Part shown: positions 51,449 to 59,239 of the stretch, piece by piece
Position numbering within the stretch: the first letter of the stretch is position 1
Layout: the number at the start of each line of letters is the position of its first letter
Assembly: GCF_011516635.5 (NCBI RefSeq)
Contig: NZ_CP096255.1
Coordinates: 6,570,501-6,634,500 of the forward strand
Direction of reading: 5' to 3'
From: Bradyrhizobium barranii subsp. apii
GTDB lineage: Bacteria > Pseudomonadota > Alphaproteobacteria > Rhizobiales > Xanthobacteraceae
Length of the DNA stretch: 64,000 nt
Notes under the pieces: generated by a model
What the model was told of the DNA's origin: nothing
Database searches by the model: none
The model's input: only the letters and a program-made list of their open reading frames with translations
Position numbers and translations under genes: made by a program

Positions 51449-52600
51449 CTAGTCCACCAATTCCGGCCACGGCACGATGGTCGATTTCACCGTCTTCATC
51501 GCCATCGCATCCCTCACCGCCTGTGCGACGCCTTCCTCCGTAAAAGGATAGATCGTCTGCATCTTCAGCCAGGGATATTTGTCACGCGTGCGGTAGAGCA
51601 TGTCGACGCCGAGCGGGAGATCATTACCGGTAAAGCCCCAGGATCCCAGCACGTTGAGGTCCTTGGTGCAGATGCGGTGCCAGGAGGTCTCGATCGAGCC
51701 GGCATCGGTGAACTGACCCATCTCGACATAGGTGCCGCCGTCGCGCAGCATCTCGATGCCTTCGGGGCCGGCGGTCGGATGTCCCGAGCAATCCATCACG
51801 AGATCGGCGCCGAAGTGGCCTACGATCTCGCGGACGCACGCGATGCGCTCCTGCGGCGATTTGATCTCCTCGATGTTCACCGTCGCCTCCGCGCCGAACT
51901 CGCGCGCGAGCTTGAGCCGCGGCTCTTCCGGCGCGCCGACGCAGATCACGCGCCCCGCCCCCATCTCCCTGGCGGCCGCGACCGCGAGAATGCCGATCGG
52001 ACCCGAGCCCTGGATCACCACCGTGTCGCCCCAGGAAAAACCACCGGCGCGGGTGGCGCGGTTAAAGGCGCGGATGCAGGAAGTCAGCGGCTCCGAGAGC
52101 GCGCCCAGCCGCAGCGACATGTCGTCGGGCAGCTTGTAGATCTTGGTGCCCGGCAGCATCTCGAGGTCGACATAGACATATTCGGCCCAGCCGCCCCACA
52201 TATGCGGCGCCTTGTCGAAGCCGAGATAGCGGCCGTAATAGACCGGCGTCAGGCACTTGTTGGCGGTCTGCGGATAATGGATGCAGAAATAGCAGTGGCC
52301 GCAGGGCATCAGCGGCGGGATCATCACTTTCGAGCCGACCTTCAGCGGCTTGCTCATGAAGTCCTCGGTGAATTCGTCGCCGCACTCGACGATGATTCCG
52401 CCGAGCTCGTGGCCGAGCGTGAACGGCCAGGGTAACGGCTTCGGCCAATGCCCTTTGAGAATGTGCAGATCGGTGCCGCAGACGCCGCAGGCGCCGACCT
52501 TGATCAGCGCAGCCTTTTTGCCGACCTTCGGCCATGGCACGGTCTTGATGACGGGCTCCGAGCCCGGCCCTGCGTGAGTGCAGACGCGGATCTGGTCCAT
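51449..52600 (-). CDS. Zinc-dependent medium-chain alcohol dehydrogenase
   Basis: 383 residues. The catalytic zinc motif is VGACGVCGTDLH with GHELGGIIVE, the structural zinc site is PCGHCYFCIHYPQTANKC, and the cofactor-binding loop is VVIQGSGPIGILAVAAAREMGA. It is of the threonine/butanediol/sorbitol dehydrogenase type, but the substrate is open. The downstream DUF5680-like frame starts three bases after the stop, so the two are one operon. Confidence 0.92.
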   Translation of the reverse strand: MDQIRVCTHAGPGSEPVIKTVPWPKVGKKAALIKVGACGVCGTDLHILKGHWPKPLPWPFTLGHELGGIIVECGDEFTEDFMSKPLKVGSKVMIPPLMPCGHCYFCIHYPQTANKCLTPVYYGRYLGFDKAPHMWGGWAEYVYVDLEMLPGTKIYKLPDDMSLRLGALSEPLTSCIRAFNRATRAGGFSWGDTVVIQGSGPIGILAVAAAREMGAGRVICVGAPEEPRLKLAREFGAEATVNIEEIKSPQERIACVREIVGHFGADLVMDCSGHPTAGPEGIEMLRDGGTYVEMGQFTDAGSIETSWHRICTKDLNVLGSWGFTGNDLPLGVDMLYRTRDKYPWLKMQTIYPFTEEGVAQAVRDAMAMKTVKSTIVPWPELVD

Positions 52601-52731
52601 GGCTGTTTCCTCGCTGCCTGCTTGTTATGATTGATTGGTGCGGCCGACGATCAGCCTATGACAGCCGTGGGGCGTTGCAAATACCAAGGTGCATACCTCA
52701 AATGCACCGGGGCAGAAGGTTCACTGTTCTC

Positions 52732-53370
52732 TCAACTTGCGCGAGGAGGCGCTCTCTCAAGACCTTCGCCGGTCATGCCCTGCTCGCTCAGGAGCCAAAC
52801 CGCAGGACTTGCAGTTTCGCTGAACATGGTCGCCAACACGTCCAGACCACTCGTTTCACGTTTCAGGCTGCGCACGGTCGCACGATGCACCACACGTCGA
52901 AATGCAACCGTCGGCGTCGTGTCGCGCTCGTCGCGGATCATCACCCAAGTGCTCAGCTTATCGTCGATATAGGAGACTGTGGTGCGCCTCAGGGCTTCGA
53001 GGTCAACCTCGCTGGCCTTCATCACTTCCGAGGCATCCGGATCGTCCAGCAGCGCAAGCAAGAGATGCTCCAGCGTCGCAAACTCGTGCTTTCGCGCTTT
53101 GGCGTAAGTGAGAGCCCTGTTCAGAGTCAGATCGAGCTCGCGGGTAAATCCCGAAGGCCACTTGATGCTCGCACGCGGTGGCAGAGCCGAGGCCGTGTCA
53201 GACGCCGGCGGTCCGCGTCGGATCGCGGCAGCAAGCGTATTCCAGTCAGCCAAGCCAAACAGCTCGGCGGTCAGCTCAAGGCTTTCGGCGACCGAAATCT
53301 TGAGACCTTTGGAGGCGAGAGAGGCGCGCAGCGTGCGCGCCATATCTTTAGCATCGCGAAAGTCGCGCAT
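52732..53370 (-). CDS. Glyoxalase-related domain fused to a Clp N-terminal domain
   Basis: 212 residues. Residues 1-55 (DAKDMARTLRASLASKGLKISVAESLELTAELFGLADWNTLAA) match the short helical domain found in 'glyoxalase superfamily' and related proteins. Residues 75-210 resemble a ClpA/ClpB N-domain: LNRALTYAKARKHEFATLEHLLLALLDDPDASEVM, then a second repeat with ALRRTTVSYIDDKL. No AAA module follows, so it may be a free adaptor or decoy for substrates of a Clp protease. Single gene. Confidence 0.8.
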   Translation of the reverse strand: MRDFRDAKDMARTLRASLASKGLKISVAESLELTAELFGLADWNTLAAAIRRGPPASDTASALPPRASIKWPSGFTRELDLTLNRALTYAKARKHEFATLEHLLLALLDDPDASEVMKASEVDLEALRRTTVSYIDDKLSTWVMIRDERDTTPTVAFRRVVHRATVRSLKRETSGLDVLATMFSETASPAVWLLSEQGMTGEGLERAPPRAS

Positions 53371-53681
53371 GGCTTACTCCTTTGCTTGAACACTTCGGGA
53401 AGCCAGTGCTTGCGTTGCTGACCCGTTGTTCGGCAAAGGGGCCAAGACGATGCATGCGATACGTTCACCATCCCGTAAAGGGTGCAAGCGGCAGGTCGTA
53501 TCCACCTGAAAGAAAGGTGGCTCGGCGGCCGCCAAGTGTCAATACTGACGACTCGCGCAAACCCGTAAATGGCTTGTATCCGGACGCTGGGTTAGGATGA
53601 GACGGGCTCCTAGCCCGTATGGCGCAGCGTGTCCCGGATTACGCTTTCGCTCCATCCGGGCTACGATCGAGGATGACGCCG
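53371..53681. other. Intergenic region with a palindromic repeat
   Basis: About 310 bases between divergent genes. Apart from element C copy 2 at 53610-53664 I see no gene or RNA. Confidence 0.5.
53610..53664. repeat. Palindromic repeat element C, copy 2
   Basis: CTAGCCCGTATGGCGC on the left pairs imperfectly with the complement of GCTCCATCCGGGCTAC on the right; the right half, CCCGGATTACGCTTTCGCTC, is close to the usual form. It ends 17 bases before the GNAT start codon, so it is in the 5' leader of that gene. Confidence 0.78.
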
Positions 53682-54161
53682 ATGCTGCGTGACTTTCAGC
53701 CAGCGGATACCGAAGCGATCGTGCGCGTCGCTCTCGCGGCGTTCGCGGAGTTCGAGCGGCACTATTCCGACTGGCCGTTGTTTACGACCCATGTCGCTAA
53801 GATGCCGGAGCTTGCCAAAACCGGCGAGATCATCGTCGCCGAGGATGGCGGCCAGATCGTCGGCGCCGTCGCCTATGTCGGTCCGCAAGCCCCGAAGCCG
53901 GCCTTCTTCGATCCGGCCTGGCCGGTCATCCGCATGCTGGTGGTCGATCCGGCCGCGCGCAGCAAGGGCATCGGCCGGCAATTGACCGAGGAATGCCTGC
54001 GCCGCGCCGAGCGCGACCGGTCGCCGGTCATCGCCCTGCACACGACGCCGATCATGACGGTCGCATTGCCGATGTATCAGCGGATGGGATTTACCAGGGT
54101 TCGCGAGGCGCCGGATATTTTGGGCGTGCCTTATGCGGTCTACCTCAAGACGCTGGGGTAG
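53682..54161 (+). CDS. GNAT-family N-acetyltransferase
   Basis: 159 residues starting at MLRDFQPADTEAIVRVALAAF; GAGG nine bases upstream supports this ATG over one three codons earlier. Motif A is IRMLVVDPAARSKGIGRQLTEECL with the RxxGxG loop, and the fold ends MYQRMGFTRVREAPDILGVPYAVYLKTL. Acceptor unknown. An element C palindrome sits in the leader. The alpha/beta hydrolase gene follows after 37 bases. Confidence 0.9.
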   Translation: MLRDFQPADTEAIVRVALAAFAEFERHYSDWPLFTTHVAKMPELAKTGEIIVAEDGGQIVGAVAYVGPQAPKPAFFDPAWPVIRMLVVDPAARSKGIGRQLTEECLRRAERDRSPVIALHTTPIMTVALPMYQRMGFTRVREAPDILGVPYAVYLKTLG

Positions 54162-54198
54162 GATGGCGTCGGCGTTGATTCTTTGACAGTCGTTGCGA

Positions 54199-54996
54199 AT
54201 GACAAACTGGACGAGCCGAACCTGCGCGGCAAATGGCATCGACATCCATTATTTACGGACCGGGGACGACAAGCCTGCGCTGATTGCACTGCATGGTCTG
54301 ACCGGAAGCGGCGCCTGCTGGACACCGTTGGCGCGCGCTCTCGAGGACGGCTACGACGTCATCATGCCCTCTGCGAGAGGACATGGCGCGTCGAGCGCAC
54401 CGTCCGGCGGGTATCTGTACCGCGATCTCGCGGGCGACGTCATCGGCCTCATTGACGCGCTCGGGCTGACTGCCCCGATCCTGCTCGGCCATTCCATGGG
54501 CGGCATGACCGCCGCCGTGGTGGCGAGCGAGATGGGTACGGCCATTCGCAGCGTTATCCTCGCCGATCCGACTTTCCTGCCACCGGAGCGCCAGCGCGAG
54601 GTTTACGAGAGTGATGTCGCCGAGCAGCATCGCCGACTTCTCGCCCGGGACAAGGACGAGGCGCTGGCCGAGGCCCGGCGGCGGCATCCGCACCGCTCAT
54701 CCGAGCTGCTTGACCTGATCGTTGATGCGCGGCTGCGGACCGAGATCAGCGCCTTCGAGGTTCTCACGCCGCCGAACCCGGATTATCGCGGGCTTGTCAA
54801 AGCCATTGCCGTCCCGAGCCTGCTTGTCATCGGAGACAATGGCGTTGTCTCCGTCGAAACGGCGCGGGAGCTGCAGGGGCTCAATCAACACCTCCGCCAT
54901 GAGGTGATCGCGAATGCGGGCCATGGGTTGCCATATGACAAGCCGGATGAGTTTGCTGCGGTGGTCAGGTCGTTTCTGGCGACGGAGATCGCGTGA
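54199..54996 (+). CDS. Alpha/beta hydrolase
   Basis: 265 residues. Triad and oxyanion elements: LIALHGLTGSGACW, nucleophile GHSMGGMTA, acid in SLLVIGDNGVVS and histidine in VIANAGHGLPYDKP. The SARGHGASSAP strand is typical of haloperoxidase/lactonase-like esterases. The ATG at MTNWTSRTCAANG was preferred over a TTG two codons upstream. Likely cotranscribed with the GNAT gene. Confidence 0.9.
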   Translation: MTNWTSRTCAANGIDIHYLRTGDDKPALIALHGLTGSGACWTPLARALEDGYDVIMPSARGHGASSAPSGGYLYRDLAGDVIGLIDALGLTAPILLGHSMGGMTAAVVASEMGTAIRSVILADPTFLPPERQREVYESDVAEQHRRLLARDKDEALAEARRRHPHRSSELLDLIVDARLRTEISAFEVLTPPNPDYRGLVKAIAVPSLLVIGDNGVVSVETARELQGLNQHLRHEVIANAGHGLPYDKPDEFAAVVRSFLATEIA

Positions 54997-55007
54997 CGCG
55001 CTGCTTC

Positions 55008-55064
55008 GTAGCCCGCATGGAGCTTTGCGGAATGCGGGGTCGGCGGTCCCGGATTGCGGGCTAC
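55008..55064. repeat. Palindromic repeat element C, copy 3
   Basis: GTAGCCCGCATGGAG at the left; the right end, GATTGCGGGCTAC, has lost the middle of the arm (no CTCCATC). The inner pair GGTCGGCGGTCCC is kept. It follows the alpha/beta hydrolase stop codon by about 10 bases. Confidence 0.7.
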
Positions 55065-55138
55065 GGACACACACCCAAGTGTCTTGAGCGGCTGGCGGCG
55101 AACGTGTATGGCCCCAAGGGTCCCACCCAGGTGATCGC

Positions 55139-56386
55139 TTGAACCCCCTTCCCCAAAATCCTGTTGTCGCGTCCGGATCGTTCGCGGCGATGAAGTCGGT
55201 GCCGTACCGGCTCCAGTTCATCGCCTATGTGCTGGCGATGATGGCGGACAATATCGAGCATGTGATCAGCTATTGGGTGGTGTTCCAGAAATTCCATTCG
55301 CCTACGCTGGGGGGCTTTGCCGTGCTGTCGCACTGGCTGCCGTTCCTGCTGTTCTCGGTCGCGGTCGGCGGGCTCGCCGACCGGTTCGATCCGCGGCGCA
55401 TCATCCAATGCGGCATGCTGCTGTTCATCGTGGCCTCGGCCGGATGGGGCTTCTTCTTCATCACCGACACCATCCAGATGTGGCACGCGATGCTGCTGCT
55501 GGTGATCCATGGTTGCGCCGGCGTGCTGTGGCAGACGCCGAACCAGTTGCTGCTCTACGACCTCGTCGGTCCCGCGGATCTTCCGAGCGCGGTGCGCCTG
55601 AATGCGATGGCACGCTATCTCGGCATCCTGGTCGGCCCCGCCGTCGGCGGCGTCATCATGCTCACGCTGGGCACCTCGCACGGCATCATCTTCAACACGC
55701 TGTTCTACCTGCCGATGCTGCTCTGGCTGTTCTGGGCCCCGGTGCGCGACAAGAGCGTCGCGGTGCGGCGCTTCGCCATGCGCGGCCTTGCCGACATCGT
55801 GCTGACGATGCGTGCCATCGGCACGCAGCCGGTGCTGACCGCAATGACGTGGCTCGCCGGCCTCACCTCCTTCATGATCGGCAACGCCTATCACGCCCAG
55901 ATGCCGGGGTTTGCCGGCGATCTCGGCCACGGCGATCCCGGCGTCTCCTACAGCGTGCTGCTCGCGGCCGACGCGGCAGGTGCACTGCTTGCGGGCATCG
56001 CGCTGGAATCCTGGGGACGGTTGAAGGGCACGCCGCGCACCGCGATCATGCTGGCCATGCTGTGGAGCGTGGCGCTGCTCGGCTTCGCCGCGGTGCGGAT
56101 CTATCCGGTCGCGATCGTGCTGCTGTTCTTTGCCGGCTTCTTCGAGCTGTCCTTCAACACCATGGCGCAGGCGCTGGTGCAGTTGAACGCACCGCACGAC
56201 ATCCGCGGCCGCGTCGTCGGGCTCTACAACATGGCCGGGCTCGGTATGCGGGCCTTCAGCGGCATCACCGTCGGCCTGTTCGGTGCGGCGATCGGCATTC
56301 ACTGGTCGCTCGGGCTCTCGGCCGCGGTGCTGCTGGCGCTGCTGTGCCTTCTCTACGGACGCGCGACGAGGAAGACAGCCGGTTGA
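55139..56386 (+). CDS. MFS transporter
   Basis: 415 residues with 12 predicted membrane segments, starting TTG (AGGTG five bases upstream) or ATG at 55190. The motif-A-like loop GGLADRFDPRRIIQCGML lies between helices 2 and 3, and the pattern resembles the MFS_3/enterobactin exporter-like group (LSAVRLNAM-type segment SAVRLNAMARYLGILVGPAVGG). Probably an exporter; substrate unknown. The next MFS gene follows after about 50 bases. Confidence 0.88.
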   Translation: MNPLPQNPVVASGSFAAMKSVPYRLQFIAYVLAMMADNIEHVISYWVVFQKFHSPTLGGFAVLSHWLPFLLFSVAVGGLADRFDPRRIIQCGMLLFIVASAGWGFFFITDTIQMWHAMLLLVIHGCAGVLWQTPNQLLLYDLVGPADLPSAVRLNAMARYLGILVGPAVGGVIMLTLGTSHGIIFNTLFYLPMLLWLFWAPVRDKSVAVRRFAMRGLADIVLTMRAIGTQPVLTAMTWLAGLTSFMIGNAYHAQMPGFAGDLGHGDPGVSYSVLLAADAAGALLAGIALESWGRLKGTPRTAIMLAMLWSVALLGFAAVRIYPVAIVLLFFAGFFELSFNTMAQALVQLNAPHDIRGRVVGLYNMAGLGMRAFSGITVGLFGAAIGIHWSLGLSAAVLLALLCLLYGRATRKTAG

Positions 56387-56438
56387 CTCTCGTCCCTCTC
56401 CACCGCACCTTCGAGAGAGGGCTTGGGGAGATGAGACG

Positions 56439-57605
56439 TTGCGCAATCGCTGGGGCATTCTTGCGATCCTGTTCGTCGTGCGCCTCACCATCGCGTTCCA
56501 GTTCCAGAGCGTGGCCGCAGTCGCGCCGTTGCTGCAACAGACCTTTGGCGTCGGGCTCGCCGATATCGGCATCCTGATCGGACTCTATTTCACCCCCGGC
56601 ATCCTGCTGGCGCTGCCGGGCGGCGCGATCGGCCGGACTCTTGGCGACAAGCCGACGACGATCGCAGCGCTGCTGCTGATGACCGCGGGCAGCCTGGTCA
56701 TGGCCACCACCGACATCTGGGGCTGGCAGATGGCGGGCCGGCTCGTCTCCGGCGCCGGCGGCGTGCTGCTGACGGTGCAGCTCACCAAGATGGGCACCGA
56801 CTGGTTCGCCGGGAAGGAGATCGCCACCGCGATGGCGATCTTCGTCAATTCCTGGCCGGCCGGCGTCGCGATCTCGCTGCTGGTGCTGCCGGCGATCGGC
56901 ACGGCCTATGGCGCAAGCGCGGTGTTCCTGGCGGCGGGCGCACTCACGGCAATCGGTATTGTGCTGGTCACGCTCTATCAGTCGCCGCCGGGAGCCACAG
57001 TCAGCGCGGCCGGCCCAGGCCGGCTCGATCCCCTCGCACTGCTGGCGGTGATCGTCGCGGGCCTGATCTGGGGACTTTTTAATGTCGGCTTCGCCATGAT
57101 CTTCTCGTTCGGCCCCTCCCTGCTCGCCGAGCGCGGCTGGAGCATTGCGGCGGCGGGCTCCGCGATCAGCCTCGTGATGTGGCTGTCGGTGATCTCGGTG
57201 CCGGCAGGCGGCTATCTCGCCGACCGCTTCAAGCGTCCGCTCACGCTCGCGACCGCAGCCAGCCTCATCGTGGCCGGGCTGCTGGCCTGGTTGCCGCGAT
57301 CGGATGCGGTGATCACGGTCCTCGTCCTGATCGGCCTGATCGGCGGCCATCCGGCCGGCCCGATCATGAGCCTGGCCGCCCGCGTGCTCGCGCCGGAAAC
57401 AAGGGCGATCGGCATGGGCGTGTTCTACACTCTCTTCTATGCCGCGATGATGCTGGGACCGGCGGTGGCCGGCCGGCTGGCCAAATCGGCCGGGACGGCC
57501 GCGGTGGCACTCGACCTCGGCGCGCTGACGGTGCTGGCCTGCCCGCCGCTGATGTGGCTTTTCGAGCGCATTGTGTCTGTCCGTAATCGACGCGCCCAAT
57601 CCTAA
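56439..57605 (+). CDS. MFS transporter (CynX/NimT-like)
   Basis: 388 residues from TTG with GGGGAG eight bases upstream; no ATG is available nearby. Twelve membrane segments; the sequence LLQQTFGVGLADIGILIGLYFTPGILLALPGGAIGRTLGDK is typical of the CynX/NimT branch (cyanate, nitroimidazole and related transport). It is complete in length, unlike the MFS gene at 18 kb. It is paired with the MFS gene upstream. Confidence 0.85.
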   Translation: MRNRWGILAILFVVRLTIAFQFQSVAAVAPLLQQTFGVGLADIGILIGLYFTPGILLALPGGAIGRTLGDKPTTIAALLLMTAGSLVMATTDIWGWQMAGRLVSGAGGVLLTVQLTKMGTDWFAGKEIATAMAIFVNSWPAGVAISLLVLPAIGTAYGASAVFLAAGALTAIGIVLVTLYQSPPGATVSAAGPGRLDPLALLAVIVAGLIWGLFNVGFAMIFSFGPSLLAERGWSIAAAGSAISLVMWLSVISVPAGGYLADRFKRPLTLATAASLIVAGLLAWLPRSDAVITVLVLIGLIGGHPAGPIMSLAARVLAPETRAIGMGVFYTLFYAAMMLGPAVAGRLAKSAGTAAVALDLGALTVLACPPLMWLFERIVSVRNRRAQS

Positions 57606-57617
57606 CGCGGCGTTAAC
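57602..57617 (+). promoter_or_regulatory. Near-consensus CtrA-type site before the PilZ gene
   Basis: CTAA-N7-TTAAC differs from the CtrA consensus by one base and lies about 50 bases before the PilZ start, overlapping the stop codon of the MFS gene. The low AT content of the surroundings makes it stand out, but one mismatch leaves it weak. Confidence 0.3.
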
Positions 57618-57667
57618 CCTGTGCACCTTAGGGTCGTCCCGGACTCCGCCAGGCGGGGGGTCGGGTT

Positions 57668-58285
57668 GTGAAAATGGCGTTGGCGAACAAAAAATTTCTT
57701 CCGGCCGCCGAGGAACGACGGCGTTTCCAGCGGGTGAAGGTTCACCTGCTCGGCCGCTACATGCTGCCGGACCGCCGGGAATTCCCCTGCCAGGTGATCA
57801 ACATGTCGCCGGGCGGACTGGCGCTTCTGGCCCCCGGCATCGGCAATGTCGGCGACCGCGTCGTCGCTTATCTCGACCATATCGGCCGGGTCGAGGGCAA
57901 GATCACCCGCATCATCGACAACGGCTTCGCCATGACGGTCGGGGCGACGCCCCGCAAGCGCGACAAGCTGGCGGCCCAGCTCACCTGGCTTGCCAACCGC
58001 GACATCCTCAATCTGCCGGAGGATCGCCGCCACGACCGTATCGTGCCGCGCAACCCGATCGCGGTGCTGACGCTCGAGGACGGCACCAAGATGACCTGCC
58101 GCATCATCGACCTCTCGCTGTCCGGTGCCGCCATTGCCGCGGAGAACCGCCCGCCGGTGAAATCGATCGTGCTGCTCGGCCGGGTCCAGGGCCGCGTGGT
58201 CCGAAACCTCGAGGACGGCTTCGCGCTGGAGTTCATGCACGAGCAGCCGATAGAGACTCTCGAAGAGAGCGTTACCGCGCGGTAA
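57668..58285 (+). CDS. Protein with two PilZ domains
   Basis: 205 residues from GTG (VKMALANKKF) or the ATG two codons later. The first PilZ domain has RRRFQR and NMSPGG, the second RRHDRI and DLSLSG; these RxxxR and (D/N)xSxxG motifs bind cyclic di-GMP. There is no attached output domain, so it should act by binding partners, for example in motility or polysaccharide synthesis. It may respond to proteins such as the GGDEF-EAL enzyme at 23-25 kb, which is speculation. Confidence 0.92.
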   Translation: MKMALANKKFLPAAEERRRFQRVKVHLLGRYMLPDRREFPCQVINMSPGGLALLAPGIGNVGDRVVAYLDHIGRVEGKITRIIDNGFAMTVGATPRKRDKLAAQLTWLANRDILNLPEDRRHDRIVPRNPIAVLTLEDGTKMTCRIIDLSLSGAAIAAENRPPVKSIVLLGRVQGRVVRNLEDGFALEFMHEQPIETLEESVTAR

Positions 58286-58615
58286 AGCGCAAGGACGCTA
58301 AAACGCCTGTATTTCCAGCCCTGAAGGCGGCTTCCGCGATGCGGACGCCGCCTTTTTCGTGTCCGGCGACCGCCTCGCGCGGGTTAACGCGAGGGCCGCG
58401 TGCGCGCGCAAACAACAGTTCCGCCAGCGTTTCCGCGTTAATAGATAAAATTTGAATCAATTGAAGTCATTTCAAATCTTAGTCGAATTCGATTCAAGTA
58501 TAGATCGAATTCATCGCGCCTTTTACTTGTATTCGTCTCGACTTGACTTGGCCGACTTAGCGGCAACTCAAAAGCTCCATGCGAAATGTGGTCCCAACAA
58601 GAAACGGGGGCCGCA
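58286..58615. other. Intergenic region with terminator and AT-rich stretch
   Basis: After the terminator at 58324 the sequence is unusually AT-rich between 58440 and 58560, with TTTGAA/TTCAAA inverted pieces and AATTCGATTCAAG, shared with the region before the phasin gene. It probably holds the promoter of the BTLCP gene. No gene is seen. Confidence 0.5.
58324..58357 (+). terminator. Intrinsic terminator after the PilZ gene
   Basis: AAGGCGGC and GCCGCCTT form the outer stem, TCCGC and GCGGA an inner one, and TTTTT follows. It lies about 40 bases after the PilZ stop codon. Confidence 0.75.
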
Positions 58616-59239
58616 ATGTTGGACTTCAGGGGACAGGGGAAAGGGCTGGCACTGGCTGCCATGCTCTTCGGGATCAGCGCGGCAGCGCAGGCCAGCGAAG
58701 GCCGTCTGCTCTACGCGAGCCTCGGCGACACCACGCGTGCGCCGATCGGCTGGGTCGAGTTCTGTGCGGATAATGCCGCCCAGTGCCAGGGCGCGCCGAC
58801 GCAACCGCGCGACATCGTGATGTCGCAGGCCGCATGGCGCGACCTCGTCAAGGTCAATCGCTGGGTCAACGAGACCGTCAAGCCTTTGACCGACCAGGAG
58901 CACTGGGGCGTGATCGAGAAGTGGTCGCTGCCGACCGACGGTTACGGCGATTGTGAAGACTACGTGCTGCTGAAGCGCAAGATGCTGATCGATGCCGGAT
59001 GGCCGCGCGAGGCCCTGCTCATCACCGTCGTGCGGGACAAGAAGGGCGAAGGACACGCGGTGCTGACGGTGAAGACCGACAAGGGCGAGTTCGTTCTCGA
59101 CAATCAGAACGAGAACGTCGTTGCCTGGACGGAGACCGGCTACCGCTTCGTCAAGCGCCAGTCACAGAGCGATCCCAACGTCTGGGTCTCGCTCGGCGAC
59201 ACCAAGCCGGCGGTCTCCACCGCCAGCGCCAAGAACTAG
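58616..59239 (+). CDS. BTLCP-type transglutaminase-like cysteine peptidase
   Basis: 207 residues, signal peptide to about residue 27 (ALAAMLFGISAAAQAS), GGGGG before the ATG. The catalytic cysteine is C113 in GYGDCEDYVLLKRKML, the histidine is in GEGHAVLTV and the aspartate in FVLDNQNENV. This is the LapG-like bacterial transglutaminase-like family; LapG itself cleaves surface adhesins under c-di-GMP control, but no LapD-like partner lies nearby. The IS1380 element begins directly after its stop codon. Confidence 0.9.
   Translation: MLDFRGQGKGLALAAMLFGISAAAQASEGRLLYASLGDTTRAPIGWVEFCADNAAQCQGAPTQPRDIVMSQAAWRDLVKVNRWVNETVKPLTDQEHWGVIEKWSLPTDGYGDCEDYVLLKRKMLIDAGWPREALLITVVRDKKGEGHAVLTVKTDKGEFVLDNQNENVVAWTETGYRFVKRQSQSDPNVWVSLGDTKPAVSTASAKN

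Noticed and set aside
55061..56572. A 503-codon minus-strand frame opposite the MFS gene
   Set aside because: It is full of Arg, Gln, His and Asp runs with no domain, while the plus strand gives twelve membrane helices.
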